A DNA stretch of 64,000 nt from Tretioscincus oriximinensis. Taxonomy: Eukaryota > Chordata > Lepidosauria > Squamata > Gymnophthalmidae. Positions 18,790 to 30,228 of the stretch are shown here, piece after piece (the stretch's first letter is position 1; each line of letters starts with the position of its first letter). The stretch is taken from contig JAJVDF010000044.1 in NCBI GenBank assembly GCA_022410635.1, positions 1,635,712 to 1,699,711 on the forward strand. Direction: 5' to 3'. The notes below the pieces were generated by a model. It searched no databases. It had not been told where the DNA came from and saw nothing but the letters and a program-made list of their open reading frames with translations. Made by a program: the position numbers and the translations under genes.

Positions 18790-19530
18790 TCCTCGATCTA
18801 AATTAGATAATTTTAAAAAACATACATATATATATTTATTATTATGATTAAAGTGTACAATAACATCTTCATTCCTCCAAATTATTATCTTACAAAACCA
18901 ATAATTCAATACTTACAATATAAACATATATAGAATCACATATACAACACTGACAGACACTGACATAGACATTACCATGGTGNGAGGGGAATTATAACCA
19001 TCTGCATAAAAGAGGAAAATACGTAATTCTGTCTCTTGCCATGTGACTCGGATCTCCTGTTTNACATATATTGTAATAGTATTTGTCACTTTTGTTTAAT
19101 TACCAATGTATTAGACAGTCAAAGATACCTTTCCCTTAACTCATTTAGAAATTCAAACGTCATAATTTCTACCATATATTTAATCCAAATTTTCACCATC
19201 CATTTATTGTCATCTTTCCATCCATAGCACTGAGTAAGGTGGGCAACAGAAATAAAATTACAATATAAATAATAATCTTTATATTGTATACTAAAGTTTT
19301 TATCCATTAAGAACCATTTTTCAAGGGTCCAATTAATAGTTCTAACCATAATAACCTCTACAATAGTCTGAATTGTTCTCCAAAATTTTCATACTTCGAG
19401 ACAATACCACCACATGTGTTGTTAATCAGCTGGGGTCTGCAGGCAGTGCCAACAGTTTGGAGGGTTATTGACATTGAAATGAGTTAGCTGTGCTGGCGTC
19501 CTCTACCAACAAGAGATAAATTAGATAACA
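18790..19530 (-). pseudogene. L1-type LINE ORF2 C-terminal relic (reverse)
   Basis: On the minus strand, frames carry TPAQLTHFN, then NPPNCWHC, then W(Y)CLEV.KFWRTIQ, and downstream WTLEKWFLMDKN. This is the Cys-His-rich C-terminal layout of L1 ORF2, as in the + copies at 53545 and 62640. Frames are interrupted. Lies in the inferred E2F6 3'UTR intron. Confidence 0.65.
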
Positions 19531-19624
19531 ACCATTCAAACAACCATTCGTACAAATTTTCTGGGGTGTACTGAGCTTTCTACATTAATGGTTAGTGGCA
19601 GAGTTGGAGTGACTGCTTCTTGTT

Positions 19625-19905
19625 CAGGTACATATAGCTCAGTTGCTAAGGAATCCGTCTCAGCTGGGAGAGGGGTGGGAGCACCTTTCACTAGCCTGTA
19701 GCTCTAGCCAACCCAGCTATTCAAAAGCATGAATTGCAAGAAATTGCAGCTGACTGCAAGTAGATACATGGGAACCACCGCAACCTGGTGGGGAAAATAG
19801 AATGTCAGCCTTCGGGCAAAAATACCCTTGTAAGCCACTTTGAGTCCCTTTGAAAGGTGAGAAAAATGGGGTATAAGAACCCAGTTCTTCTCCTTCTTAA
19901 GCTTT
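19625..19905 (+). mobile_element. tRNA-derived SINE family A
   Basis: Head catatagctcagttgctaag, body ending 'accgcaacctggtggggaaaatagaa', tail 'gtaagccactttgagtccctt ... ggtataagaacccagttc'. It is full length with a diverged B box. Confidence 0.65.
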
Positions 19906-19984
19906 GTGTTACATTAAATGCATCTTACTACATTTTTTAGGCTCACCTGCTTCAACACATATTAAACATTGAGGATAGAAAACA

Positions 19985-20275
19985 TATGAAGAGATTGGTA
20001 GAATAAAAAGGATAGTTGGACAGCAATAAAAATAACAGCAATCTATGTTTAAGACTCTAAGAAAGTATATAGAATAGTTTACAAAGTATAGAATTTTCCT
20101 ATGTGCTAAGGGAGGGAGGAGAGGGATGTTTGTGGATAGCTGATATGTGATGTTGTTTACATTGTGTGGTCTTGTTTGGTTGTTGATGTTTTTGTTTTAT
20201 TATGTATTGTTCATTCTTTTTGTCGTATTGTATATAACTTTCAGTAAAATGTTTTATTATAATAATAAATAATTA
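19985..20275 (+). mobile_element. Probable L1-type LINE 3'UTR
   Basis: A purine-rich stretch (gggagggaggagaggg) is followed by a GT/T-rich run and 'ttcagtaaaatg', the same order as the 3' end of the L1 at 48236-49304. No coding part is visible. Tentative. Confidence 0.35.
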
Positions 20276-20737
20276 TTAATAATAAACAGAACTGCTTCCT
20301 AAGTTGTCCCCAACGGGCTTTAAAAAGGGTTAACTGCCCAATCTTACCTAGTATTCTTGATATGGAATAACATTCAGTAGAATCAAGCAATATAGAAAGG
20401 CTTGGGAGAAACTCAACAAACCCAGCCTCTCTTTGGCTCCTATACACAATGAGGAGCAGGTGAGTAGCGTGGAAATTGCACCAGGAACTCACCTGCTCTG
20501 TATTGTGCAACATCTGTTGTTGTTTCTGAATTTGTGGGCTGAGCTATATCACACTTGTACACATATTTCTTTATTCAGCACACATATTTAGACACCATAG
20601 TGAGATCAAACGTGTTGGGTGAAGCTTAGGTGGAGCTGGTGCAAAGTTCTGAACTAGAGTTTTGCTCATTCTCGGCCACTGTCAGCTCAGTGCATGGCCC
20701 AGAATGCACTGGGACTTATTCTCTGAGGAACAGCCTC

Positions 20738-20906
20738 AGAAAGTCCAGCCAAAGGCTTATAGCACTTGGAGACTAACAAGAGAAACATAGGAGGCCTGAG
20801 CTTTCATAGACACAAAAAAGTACATGTGGCTGCGAAAGCTCATGCTGCCTACTTTTCTCTTGTTAGTCTCCAAATGCTTCAAGTCCCTTGCTGGACATTT
20901 AGGATT
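20738..20906. mobile_element. Inverted-dimer hairpin element (old copy)
   Basis: The left arm starts gtccagccaaaggcttatag and the mirrored right arm ends 'caagtcccttgctggac'. Both contain gagactaac / gttagtctc and the agctttcatagac / gcgaaagctcatg pair around a short centre near 20815. It is the same family as the sharp copies at 35050 and 42527, but diverged. Confidence 0.65.
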
Positions 20907-21787
20907 TATTCTGTTCCACAAAGGGGTCTAGAGAGTCTGCACTCCATATGTCATACCAAGTTAGAATGGTATGGAATATAAAAGCAGAACTTTTAGACCT
21001 TTTTCTGGGCAGAATAAAGTCTTAGTGCCTTTTGAGCCCATGTATGTTAAGGATTACGCTATAAAATTACTTATTTTTAAAAATCATCAGTAAAACATGA
21101 ACATATGTTTACTGTTTTGTGTACATTCATTAAAGCAAAACTTCTGTGAATTGCATCCAGTATCTTCAATCTTTTTTNAAAAAAGTTTTTTTTTATTCCA
21201 GTGTCTTCAGTCTATCACATTTTGGGTTTTTTAATATGTGTCTCTTGTTTTTACAGAGGGCTGCTCGATAATTAAAGCATTTGGCTTCTGGACTGCTTAG
21301 GCTCTGCTTCCCTAAGGGCCATTGTGGATATAGACAACATTGATCTCCATTGCATTATAAGAGAACAAGATTACCTTCAGGAATTATGCTCCCTCTTCCC
21401 AAGGACTGATACTTTTTCTCCAATCTTTCATTGACCAGAAATAAAGACAGCCAGTTTTCCTTCTTCCTTCCCCACTCCTAAGTAATGGCTTTAATTCTGG
21501 GATAACATAAATGCAGCTGAATGAGGGTGTTATCGTATAAGCCCTAAGTAAAGAATCTATAAAAGTGGGGTGGGTTTTTGTCTTATGCAGGGCATGTGTA
21601 TATGCCTTATGTGCGTAAAATAGTGTGTCTTTCAGCTTCCTTAATGAAAGTGGCAACGAATGTGAAGATGTAATTAATTGCTTTTAAAAACAAGTTTGCG
21701 TTCAGTAAGGGACGGATTTTAAATTAATGCACTTTAGTTCTGAAGCTGTACTGTTGCCAAACAAAATTGTAGAATCAATTAAAAAAA

Positions 21788-21818
21788 TGGGAGCGGGGGT
21801 GGGGTGGGGTGGGGGGCA
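21788..21818 (+). other. G-rich tract with G-quadruplex potential
   Basis: Five G-runs (gcgggggtggggtggggtgg, then gggggg) in the inferred E2F6 terminal 3'UTR exon, on the transcript strand. RNA G-quadruplexes in 3'UTRs can influence polyadenylation or localisation; here it is only a motif. Confidence 0.4.
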
Positions 21819-22025
21819 GATAAGAAAAAAATACTTTCTAGAACCAGGGTACAGTATGAATTCATAGAAACACTATATTCCGTAGGTGTTGTTCACGTGG
21901 CATGCATAAGGAACTATGGTTGCAGTCCCAAAGAAACTGAAATTGCTTGNATAGTGTGTATATATTCAAATGTCAGTAAAGAAATTTTGGCAGATGGTAC
22001 ATCACTTTTGCCTTTGTACAGTCAA

Positions 22026-22031
22026 AATAAA
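22026..22031 (+). terminator. E2F6: Polyadenylation signal AATAAA
   Basis: Canonical hexamer at the end of the unique 21.26-22.03 kb segment, followed by an AT-rich stretch. It is the best candidate for the distal E2F6 cleavage site. It is a short motif that occurs by chance, and its value rests on position. Confidence 0.45.
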
Positions 22032-22050
22032 CCTATTTAAACATTCAAAG

Positions 22051-23059
22051 TCTTCCTGCTATTTATGCTTGCCTTAGGATGGTAAACTAATTATTCTTGT
22101 ATCTATAGGTTTTTCCTATAGTGAAGGCAGATGGAACTGTTTTCCACTGGTCCCCAAAATATGGTTATGGAGACACTATAAATTAGTCTATATGTCTGTC
22201 CTTACATTAGGAAGGAGGGAAGGTTTGGATCTTCTTAAACGTTTTATTATTTTTTCAATTTCTTGGTCTTCTGGGACCAGCGGTTCAGTGCGGCATATAC
22301 TATATTTTTTGGACCAAAAGACACACTTTTTTCCCCAAAGAGTGGGAGAGAAATATCTCCACCTTACGGAGTGAATGTAGCATGAGCGGGGCTTCTGTTT
22401 CTTCCCATGGGTGCTTGCAATAGGTAAAACCACTAAGTACCCTAGAGTGGAAAGTGAAAGCCTGGCTTGGAAGAGGAGGTGGGAAGGGGAGGAAAGCAAT
22501 TTGCATTTCTCTGCCTAGATAGGCATGTCCTGTTTCCTTATTATGCACGAGCAAGAGTAGGAATGTTCGTGAGAGTGGAGAGGGAGAAGGTGTCTTCTTG
22601 GCAGTTGCACTTCACACAAAGCTGTTGCTCCACTCAAGAAATGAGAACCTTTGAAACCAGTGAACTGTGCCTGAGGGCTAGGTACTTTTCCATTTTGTGA
22701 TGGAAGCCAGGAGGGCAGCAGCAAAGGGGACTGGATGCTTGGTTTTGTTTTTTCCATGGAAACAAACTTCGCTTGGAGGTAATCAAGTGAGGAGTGATTG
22801 GGGTAACTTTAACACCACCTTACAGGCGGCTTCTCCCTCTCCTCCTTCACCCTCCCACCCCCATCTTTTGGGCCTTCTTTGCCACCTTCTGCTTTACTAT
22901 TCATTGGCTGACATTACATTTCTTGCNACCCCTGGCCCAGTGCTGGGTGGGAAATCTTGCAGTGGGAGTCTGACAATCTCTGATATTGAGCATTTTCCTT
23001 GCACGCAAAGCATGCACAGGGAGGGGGGGGTTGTTATATACCTGAACACACTGCCACAC
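22051..23059. other. Intergenic downstream of E2F6, no recognised gene
   Basis: Nothing coding is clear. Short C- and G-rich patches lie near 22845-22860 and 23022-23032. The 202-residue open frame from 22697 has no domain pattern and runs into the Tc1 relic. Confidence 0.35.
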
Positions 23060-23460
23060 ATCTTCAGGCACTGGCATGGCGTGGTTGAGGGATCAGTAGN
23101 CCTCTGCTGTTCAGTGATGAAAGTCACTTCATTCTGCACAGAAATGGTCGTCAACAATGCTGGAGAGATCAAAGGGAGTGCTACGCATCCGCCACACTTG
23201 TCACCAGGTGGCCCTTGGATGGTGATGGCATTACAGTGTGGCAACTCAATTCAGAACTGTCCTACACTCCATGGATGGTACAGCGACATGCTACTACTTG
23301 GATAACATTAATCCAGTCATTGTGCCTCTGAATGAACAACACGGTGATCTTTCCATCTTCATGGATGACAATGCTCCAGCTCATGGAGGCTGTATCATTA
23401 GGGAATGGCTGTTGGAGGCTGGGGTAACTCACCATGGAGTGGCCAGACTTTCTCCAGTTA
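23060..23460 (+). pseudogene. Tc1-like transposase relic
   Basis: Frames carry a FSDESHFILHRNG-like motif near 23115, then VTRWPLDGDGITVW-like residues near 23205, then FMDDNAPAHGG near 23360 and WLLEAGVTHHGVA. DES and DNAPAH around the DDE core are Tc1 hallmarks. The frame shifts at least twice, so it is inactive. It is a different lineage from the relic at 16080. Confidence 0.8.
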
Positions 23461-23554
23461 GTTCTTTTGCTTCTATTCTATCATTACAGGTTTGGCCTTT
23501 TCTAACGTTTTGTCTCACCATAAATTGATTCCTCCATATCAATAGTTTTCCCTT

Positions 23555-23835
23555 TAATTTTCAAGAAGGAGAAGAAGAATTGGATTTTTATATCCTGCTC
23601 TCCCCCCCCCCCCCCCAGAAGGGACTCGGAGCCACATACAAGCAATTTTTAATCCGAAGGCTTACATCTGATACCTTCCNCCACCACGTATTATTCTACT
23701 TGCAATTGCTTGCTTTTGAACAGCTAGGTTAGCTGAAGCTGAGGGCAGTAGAGAATGCTCACCCATCTCTACAGCATACACACGAGGCCATGAACTCCAA
23801 CGTTTCTGTTGAAAGAGCATTGGTCTTAACCTCTA
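23555..23835 (-). mobile_element. tRNA-derived SINE family A (reverse)
   Basis: Reverse tail 'gaagaattggatttttatatc', a 14-base C-run, 'gaagggactcggagccac', body 'gctgagggcagtagagaat' and head 'ctgttgaaagagcattggtc'. Includes one n. Confidence 0.65.
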
Positions 23836-24264
23836 TACACTGGGTCTCAACTGTATCTAGGATTGCATGATGCAAATAATTCTGTGGCGTGCTGAGCTGA
23901 TATACATGACCCAATCACAGTAGGCCAAGATGCTGCTGACCTTCAGCAAGATGCCCGTCATCCACCACTGCAAGCGGACCATTCTGGTCCAACTAAAAAG
24001 AAACATTCCTGACTTGTGCAATTTCTGCAGGGTTGTTTTGATCAGGTACTATGAAGTGGCACATTTCCAGTGTTGGTTCAAAATGCCAAACAAAACAGCT
24101 TTGGATGAACCATTCCCTCGTGTATCATTTGCACACAAGGAGCTGATCCTATAGCAGCCCAAACACTTCAGGAACTGTATATGACTGCCCATGGTTGAAT
24201 TGTAGAGGAAGATGCAGGATTCACAAAGACAGATGGCTGCCCAGTCTCAGTTTGAAGACTTCCA

Positions 24265-25000
24265 GGAAAGAACTCACTACCTCCTGTGGCAACCTATTCT
24301 ACTGGCTTACCATCCTTACGGTCAGATTTTTTTGTTCTTGGATCTAATCTATATCTACTTCCCTATAGCTTCATTGCATTGTTTCTAGTCCTTCTATGTG
24401 CCAATGAGAACAAAGTTGATCCTCTGCTGTCCTTCAGATATTTATAGGCCTCATCTGTCTTCTCTTTTGAAGACTAAACATTCCTAGATCCTTTACCATT
24501 CCTCATAGGACCTCATGGTTTCCAGACCACTCAGCATCATTTTTAAATTGGGGTGCCCAGAATTGAACACAGTATTCTAAATATGATCTGACCAAAGTAC
24601 TGCAGAGAGGAATAATTACTTCACGGGATCGAGATTCTATGCTCCTCTTCATACACTCCAGGACTGTGTATGCCTTTTTCACAGCTGTTTTAGTCTGTGA
24701 TCTACCAATACACCCAGGTCCTTTCCACATGTGCAACTGCTGCTCAGACATGTTCCTCCCATTCTAGACATGCTATTTTCTTTTCTTTTTTTTGCCCTGG
24801 TGTAGGATCTTGCATTTCTCCCTGTTAAATACCATTCTGTTAATTTCAGCCCACTGTTCAAGTTTGTCTAGATCTTTTTGAATCCCCTTTCTCTTGTGTC
24901 ATCGGCAAATTTGTTCAGTTTTCCTTCAATTCCCTCATCTTAGTCTTTTATAAAAATGTAAAACAGCACTGGGCCCAGGAGAGACCCTTGTGGTACCCCA
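24265..25000 (-). pseudogene. CR1 LINE ORF2 fragment (reverse)
   Basis: The minus strand has SREVIIPLCSTLVRSYLEYC, VQFWAPQFKND and, upstream, GKDLGVLVDHRLKQL. These are the CR1 motifs KDLGVLVD, SREVI.PL and LVR..LEYCVQFW. Several frame breaks. Confidence 0.85.
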
Positions 25001-25479
25001 CTTGAAACATTATTCCAATTGCATGTGCAGACTGGCGCAGGCTATGGTGATTGTCCCATGTTGTGACCTGCTTCAATGCCCAATCAGATATGGACATGAG
25101 ATTCTACTGGAAGCTTTGCCCTTGTGGTACATCAATCCACAGTCCAAATTAGGTTTTCAAAGGTCATCCCTGGTCTGGTCTTTATCAACAAACCTGTAGA
25201 TTTGTTAGCTACCTGTTGTTGAGCTCTAGAAAACTGAATTGAAATAAAATGTTTTCAGTGGATTTCATTGTTGTGTGATCTCAGCAGGTGAATCCCATGA
25301 AAGTGTTTCCTGCTAGACTGGTAAAGCTTTTAAACACTTATAATTCTGCCTACAAACAAGATTTACTTGTTTACACCAGGTGGCAGACTTGCACTTTTGA
25401 GATTTTTTTAAATTGATCTGCTGTTGTGATTAAGATTTAACTTTATATACAATATATATGGAGCAACATCATTCCAAAG
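25001..25479. other. Intergenic, no recognised gene
   Basis: The first 150 bases may continue the CR1 relic. The remainder is unclassified AT-rich sequence. Confidence 0.3.
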
Positions 25480-25738
25480 CTTTTAAGAGCTAGTCTGATG
25501 TAGAGGTTAGTGTCGGACTCTTATCTGAAAGTCTCCAGGTTTGATTCTGCACTCCTCCACAAAAAGGCAGCTNGGTGACCTTGGGCTAGTCACAGTNCTT
25601 TGGAGCTCTCTCAGCCCCACCTACTTCACAAGTTGTTTGTTGTGAGGAGAAGATAGAAGATTGTGTGAGCCACTTTGGTTCCCTTTGGGTTAAGAAAAAC
25701 AGATTATAAAAACCGATTCTCTTCCTCCTCCTTCCTCT
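25480..25738 (+). mobile_element. tRNA-derived SINE family B
   Basis: Head 'gagctagtctgatgtagagg' with B-box-like 'ggtttgattctg', body 'ggtgaccttgggctagtcac' and 'cagccccacctacttcac', tail 'gagccactttggttcccttt ... ttataaaaaccgattctct'. This is the abundant squamate SINE type. Two n bases. Confidence 0.8.
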
Positions 25739-26944
25739 CCTTCTTCAAGGATCAAGCCCATCCATTTTAGCAAAACTATCGATCATGCTATTTCAATATA
25801 TACTTTTAATCCCTCTTCAACCCTGAAGAACTGGACCAAATGGTTTTTCTCCCCTAATTTAATCCAGATCCTCAGGACTGAAGATGGGTTAAAAGCATCT
25901 ATCGGAACAACATCTAAAGTACCAAAATGTATCTGTATAAAACCCTTTCATACAATATTATTGCTGTCATTTGGTGGTCTTTGCAGTCACATAGCAGCCT
26001 TTCATGTGCATTCTTTAGGATAGAGTTTTCTATTGTACTTTGCAGTATCTATAAATACCCTTTCTAAGTAAAGCGGGAATATTTTTTTACTTGGGGAAAA
26101 GCATAGCAATTAACTGGCTGATATCCATACAGTCTTGGCTGTTTATGATTTATGAGGTTGAAGCTTAGGGTCACAGTGAAGAAAATCAGCTACCATTTCT
26201 CAATTTACAATGTAGTACGTTTTGTGGAAAGTACAGCAAAAAGCCTGAGGCCTCCAAAATGATAATTTGGGGTAGTTAAATTCATACATTCCCATCTTAT
26301 GCATAAAAAAGTTACTTTTTTTCCCCTAAGTATCCTTGGTTTCATATTTCACTGATGGTATTTCAAAATTGTAGGAATGCAGCTGGAAAGAAATGTTGCA
26401 GAGTCCGAGTGTTCTCTGAATTCTAAATATATCTAAATTTCTGGAAATTTTGTTGCTTGGATATAAGGAGGGGACAACAAAGTCTGCTTGCATAAATCTT
26501 GGCTGAGTGAGAGAATGTTTTGCTATTTATTTTTGTTCCTTCTGGGTCTTGTCTAGAGATGTAATAGGTGATAGATTATATTCTTAAAAATATAAATCTG
26601 GCCAAAGTAATGTGAATGCTGGTAGCATTTCCACTAAGAATGGAAAGAGTGTACGTGTTGGAACTGTTGGCAAGCAAACTTTATAGGCAGTGTAGTTTTA
26701 CAAAACTGTCAGCCTTCACCAAAATAGTATTTTTCAACCATCAACAAAAAGATTTGGGTTCCAGAGTCAGCAGCAGCAGCATTGTCAACAAACTCTTAAC
26801 CAGCAGAAAAGTAGCTGTTGGAGAGTCTTGGTGCAAAATAAAATATAGGTTCAGAAAAGAAATAACACAATATAGAGTGAGAGTTTCATGGGACATACTG
26901 TGCATAGGGGAATGCATTGGAAAACTCATGCCAAAATTAACAGT
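25739..26944. other. Intergenic, no recognised gene
   Basis: AT-rich, without elements I can name. The 123-residue frame from 26616 merges into the CR1 at 26945 and is probably fortuitous. Confidence 0.3.
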
Positions 26945-27243
26945 TCTATCCTCAGAGGGTCATCGGCCTGTGGAATTTGCTTCCTGAAGAGGTGGTGGTA
27001 GCTAACAGCTTGGATAACTTCAAGACAGGACTAGACAGGTTTATGGACACCAAGGGTATAAATGGGTACTAGGAAGGATCAACAGGTGGTACTCCTGAGA
27101 TACCATTTGCAGGGAATCATGAACAGGTGCATATTTTGCTTCCCCCTGTTCAGACTGCCCAGGTGCATCTGGTGGGCCTCTCTGTGAGACAGAATGCTGG
27201 ACTAGATAGGCTGTGGGTCGATCCAGTATGGTTCTTCTTATGT
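26945..27243 (+). mobile_element. CR1 LINE 3' end (CTTCTTATGTT tail)
   Basis: Starts abruptly at 'cagagggtcatcggcctgtg' (encoding QRVIGLWNL-like residues), runs through 'gacaggtttatggacacc', and ends 'tatggttcttcttatgtta'. Strongly 5'-truncated. Confidence 0.8.
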
Positions 27244-27289
27244 TATCCCTTTCAAGAAGTCCAAGCCCTGCTCCTATCTCCAGGTATGT

Positions 27290-28120
27290 TGAGACTCTGA
27301 CAATTGTATTAATACCCCTATACCTCGGTAGTGGATGCTGTTTCCTTCAGCAAGTTTTGTAAGCTATGTAATATTTCCTATATGGTGATTGATAGTACCT
27401 CGTTAGAATCCCCAAAACAAACTGTACCTGAACAGTTGAGCCTCAGTGGCCAAACACACCTTCTTGCACTGTGGCATATCCCATGTCAAATTGCTCATCA
27501 ATCACTCGGTAACAAGAGTTTGTGGCAAGTTACCAGACAACGATTGCAAGTCTCTTCTCAATGGTCAAGGGTCTCCTCACCATGGTGTTCAAGGAAGGGA
27601 CAAGGTTTGTTCACCAGGTACAGAAATGTGACATGGCTCATCCAGAAGTGCTCCTTCCATTTCTCATCAGACCACACTTCCACCATGAACTTCTCCCACC
27701 ACTGGGAGGAACGAGAGTAAACCCAGGACCTACAACTAACCAGTGGCAGCTCCAGTGTCAAGGGACCAGCATAGGCAGCAATGATGTGACAAAATAAATT
27801 CCTTCATCTCCTTCCTCTATTAGCTTCCTCATCTATTGCCTGAAGCCTCAGGCACCATTGAAGAGCATAAAGGGACTGCTCCTCTTCAAGACGCAGGTAA
27901 CTGAATAATGTGACCATGAACCCCATAAAAAGATCCATAAAAGTAAGCATTTCCAGAACTCTGTCATCTATGACTGAAGCCATAGATCTAGTCAACAAGT
28001 CACAATATGTGCTCTCAGATCTATCCAGGATGATCAACAGCTGATCTAACGCAACAACATGAAAGACAACAACACAAACTAATGACATCATCACCGTACC
28101 TGGAAGAGCATGCATGAAAT
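27290..28120 (-). pseudogene. PIF/Harbinger-type transposase (HARBI1-like) relic
   Basis: The minus strand reads SRSSQWWEKFMVEVWSDEKW, KEHFWMSHVTFLYLV, then after a frame break IVVW.LATNSCYRVIDEQFD. These fit the Harbinger nuclease N-terminus (WW......F....W...F.M...TF..L) and the LW.LAT...YR.I helix-turn-helix-like region. Stops and shifts show decay. The C-terminal DDE part was not seen. Confidence 0.65.
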
Positions 28121-28554
28121 CACTTCATGCGCTAAGCTGTTTTAAAAAAGAGTATCCCTCGCCCAGGGGGTGGGGCAGAACAAAGAACCAATCAACATAA
28201 GACAAGCCAGTGGAGGTGGGAGCAAAAATATAAATAAATCTTGGATTTCCACTATGACAAGATCAATGAGAAATGTTACACTACTTCAGTGTTTGTGGCA
28301 GAACTGAGGCATTTGTCACAGAATATACATGTTTGGTGTGCACGGACACATGATTGCTATATTCTGGATTATAGCATTGTAGCCGTTTTTAAACCATAGT
28401 GTGCACCTAGCCTCAGATTAAAGGATATTTTTATCCTTGCATTCATGGTGCCTGCTCCTAATACTGGCAGTATCCGGAGCACTACAATTTGGCTTGGATA
28501 TTAGTTTCATTATTTTTCTGGTTGTACTGCTGACTCTATATTATTATTGTTGTT
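28121..28554. other. Intergenic, no recognised gene
   Basis: Probably includes the flank of the Harbinger element. Nothing further was recognised. Confidence 0.3.
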
Positions 28555-28795
28555 TATGCGGAAGGGAATTATCACTTCTATTTGACTTTGAACAAAACAG
28601 GTGGTAATTGATTTACTTCTTAGAGCATGTAAATTAGAGGCAATTGCATGAACCCTTTTGATCAGAATTATTGTGAGGCTTAATTAAATTTAAAACTGGC
28701 ATGCAGTTTTAGTCATTAGAAGCAGAACATAATTAATTAAACTGCAATTATAATAAACCAAATTTAGTTCACAAAACAGACTCTAGGCTTCCCAA
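28555..28795. other. AT-rich candidate conserved non-coding block
   Basis: Unique AT-rich sequence dense in homeodomain-like cores (ttaattaa at about 28680 and 28730, 'taattgatttac', 'caattgcatgaa', 'aactgcaattataataaac'). It has no resemblance to the repeats around it. Conservation is untested. Confidence 0.25.
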
Positions 28796-28829
28796 ATCAG
28801 CTCCATTGTTTAGTGCTGTTTTTAGTAAT

Positions 28830-29375
28830 CCATGCTTTGGTAACTTCAATTTTGGACTATTGTATTGTGCTCTACATAGGGCTGACCTTAAAAAAGGTTC
28901 GGAAGATGCAACTGGTGCAAAACGCAGCTGCTAGACAGCTGACCCGAATGACAGACCAGATTTGAATGAGCTGCCCTGTCTGCCAATCTGCTACTGAGCC
29001 CAATTAAAAATGTTAACTATATGATTTGCCTCCCAAAAGTCTAAAGGAACCCAATTCAACCTACCTGTGCCTTAAGAACTGCACAGGAGGTTCTTCTGGT
29101 TGATTCAGTAATCCCAGTAGCAAAAGAAGTAAGGACCTTGGGCAAAGTCTTGTTATTGGCTGCCCCCAGACTAAGGAACAGTCTACCCCTTGGAGTCAAT
29201 CATAAGCAGTACATTCGTTCAAAAAATCTTTGAAGGCACACCTCTTAACCTAGACTTTGAATGAAGAATTGTGTTTTCCTTCTCCACTTTCAGCTGTTGG
29301 TTTAAAATGTTGATTTTGTATTTCTGCCATGAGATCTCCGGGTATAGTATGGGACATAAGTGTAAATACACAAAC
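28830..29375 (+). pseudogene. L2 LINE ORF2 C-terminus and tail
   Basis: 'tttggactattgtattgtgct' encodes the L2 'LDYCN.LY' motif, 'ctggtgcaaaacgcagctgctag' encodes LVQNAAAR and 'ctaaggaacagtctacccct' encodes LRNSLPL. It ends in an L2-type tail ('ggtatagtatgggacataag'). Confidence 0.75.
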
Positions 29376-30114
29376 GTTCTTTATGACTGGCAGCCATAGA
29401 CAATCTCCACTGCATGAACAGTACACAAACCCACAATGTTTATTTATGCATACTTATATCCCACCCTGTACCCAAAGCTAAAACAATAAAAATAACAATA
29501 CAAAATTGACATAAAACAGCATCAGAACAGTAGCTGTGGGAAGAAAAATGGCATTTCTTATTGGGAATGTCATCACTGTTTTAAAAGTTACATATAGGAG
29601 TAGAAGACTTATGCAAGAATATTCTCGGCGGTTGTTTTCAGTTGCCCTCAGCAACAACCAAAATAGTGCTTCTCTGTTGCTGGGCCTGATATTAAAAGAA
29701 CAGCACATTTTGCTGTTGCATTTGGGCGTGAAGGGAATGGAAGTGGGGGGGTTGTTTTTGCACAACAGTTGCAAAATGGCAGAGACTGATCCCATCATCT
29801 GCAAGGCTTTGGATTACTATCAACTAGGTAGAATCACCAACTAGATCTCACTTCCCATAATAACATTTCAAATTAATATTCAATAAAGACAGTTGAAGCA
29901 ATAAGTGGTTTAATGCAATGGATGGTGGCGAGGAAACCATGCACACTGACTGGGATTTCCAGTAGGCATCTAAGTATAGGTTACATGAGGATAGAATATT
30001 GTAAACGAGTCATCTAACAGATGGAAGTCTGACTCAGTGCCAGGAGTAGTTGGGCCGGCAATTTTGCGCCCGGAGCCTAAAAAATTTGAGCATTGGGGGG
30101 TTACTGCATGTGCA
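29376..30114. other. Reverse LINE tail and unclassified sequence
   Basis: 29435-29560 is a reverse LINE/SINE tail ('ttatatcccaccctgtaccc'). The 102-residue frame from 29536 starts inside the tail and has no family signature. Beyond that nothing is recognised. Confidence 0.35.
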
Positions 30115-30228
30115 AGACTTGGTGACATCACTTCTGGGGTGGGTTTGGAAGTGACATCATTTGTGATGTCACTTCTGGGAGGGCTTTATAGAAGCAAGGG
30201 GTGGAAGTGACATCACCAAACAGGAAAT
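30115..30228. repeat. Short repeats with TGACATCA half-sites
   Basis: Four copies of a gtgacatcac/gtgatgtcac-like motif in about 110 bp, in both orientations, spaced by 'ttctggg' segments. Known: TGACATCA resembles CRE/AP-1 sites. Possibly a decayed repeat. Confidence 0.5.

Larger units (their letters stand above)
18525..22050 (+). other. E2F6: E2F6 3'UTR with probable intron and terminal exon
   Basis: Donor gtaaat at 18546 lies 22 nt after the stop. A strong pyrimidine tract and acceptor (ttgtttttacag) end at 21256. The segment 21257-22037 is non-repetitive and ends with AATAAA at 22026-22031. I infer a 3'UTR intron (18546-21256) and terminal exon (21257 to about 22050). A stop only 22 nt before the junction would not be expected to trigger decay. 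The alternative is unspliced read-through ending at a weaker AATAAA near 18726. RNA evidence is needed to choose. Confidence 0.5.

Noticed and set aside
22697..23305. 202-codon open frame as a new gene
   Set aside because: Its 3' part lies in the Tc1 relic and the 5' part has no pattern; several n bases.
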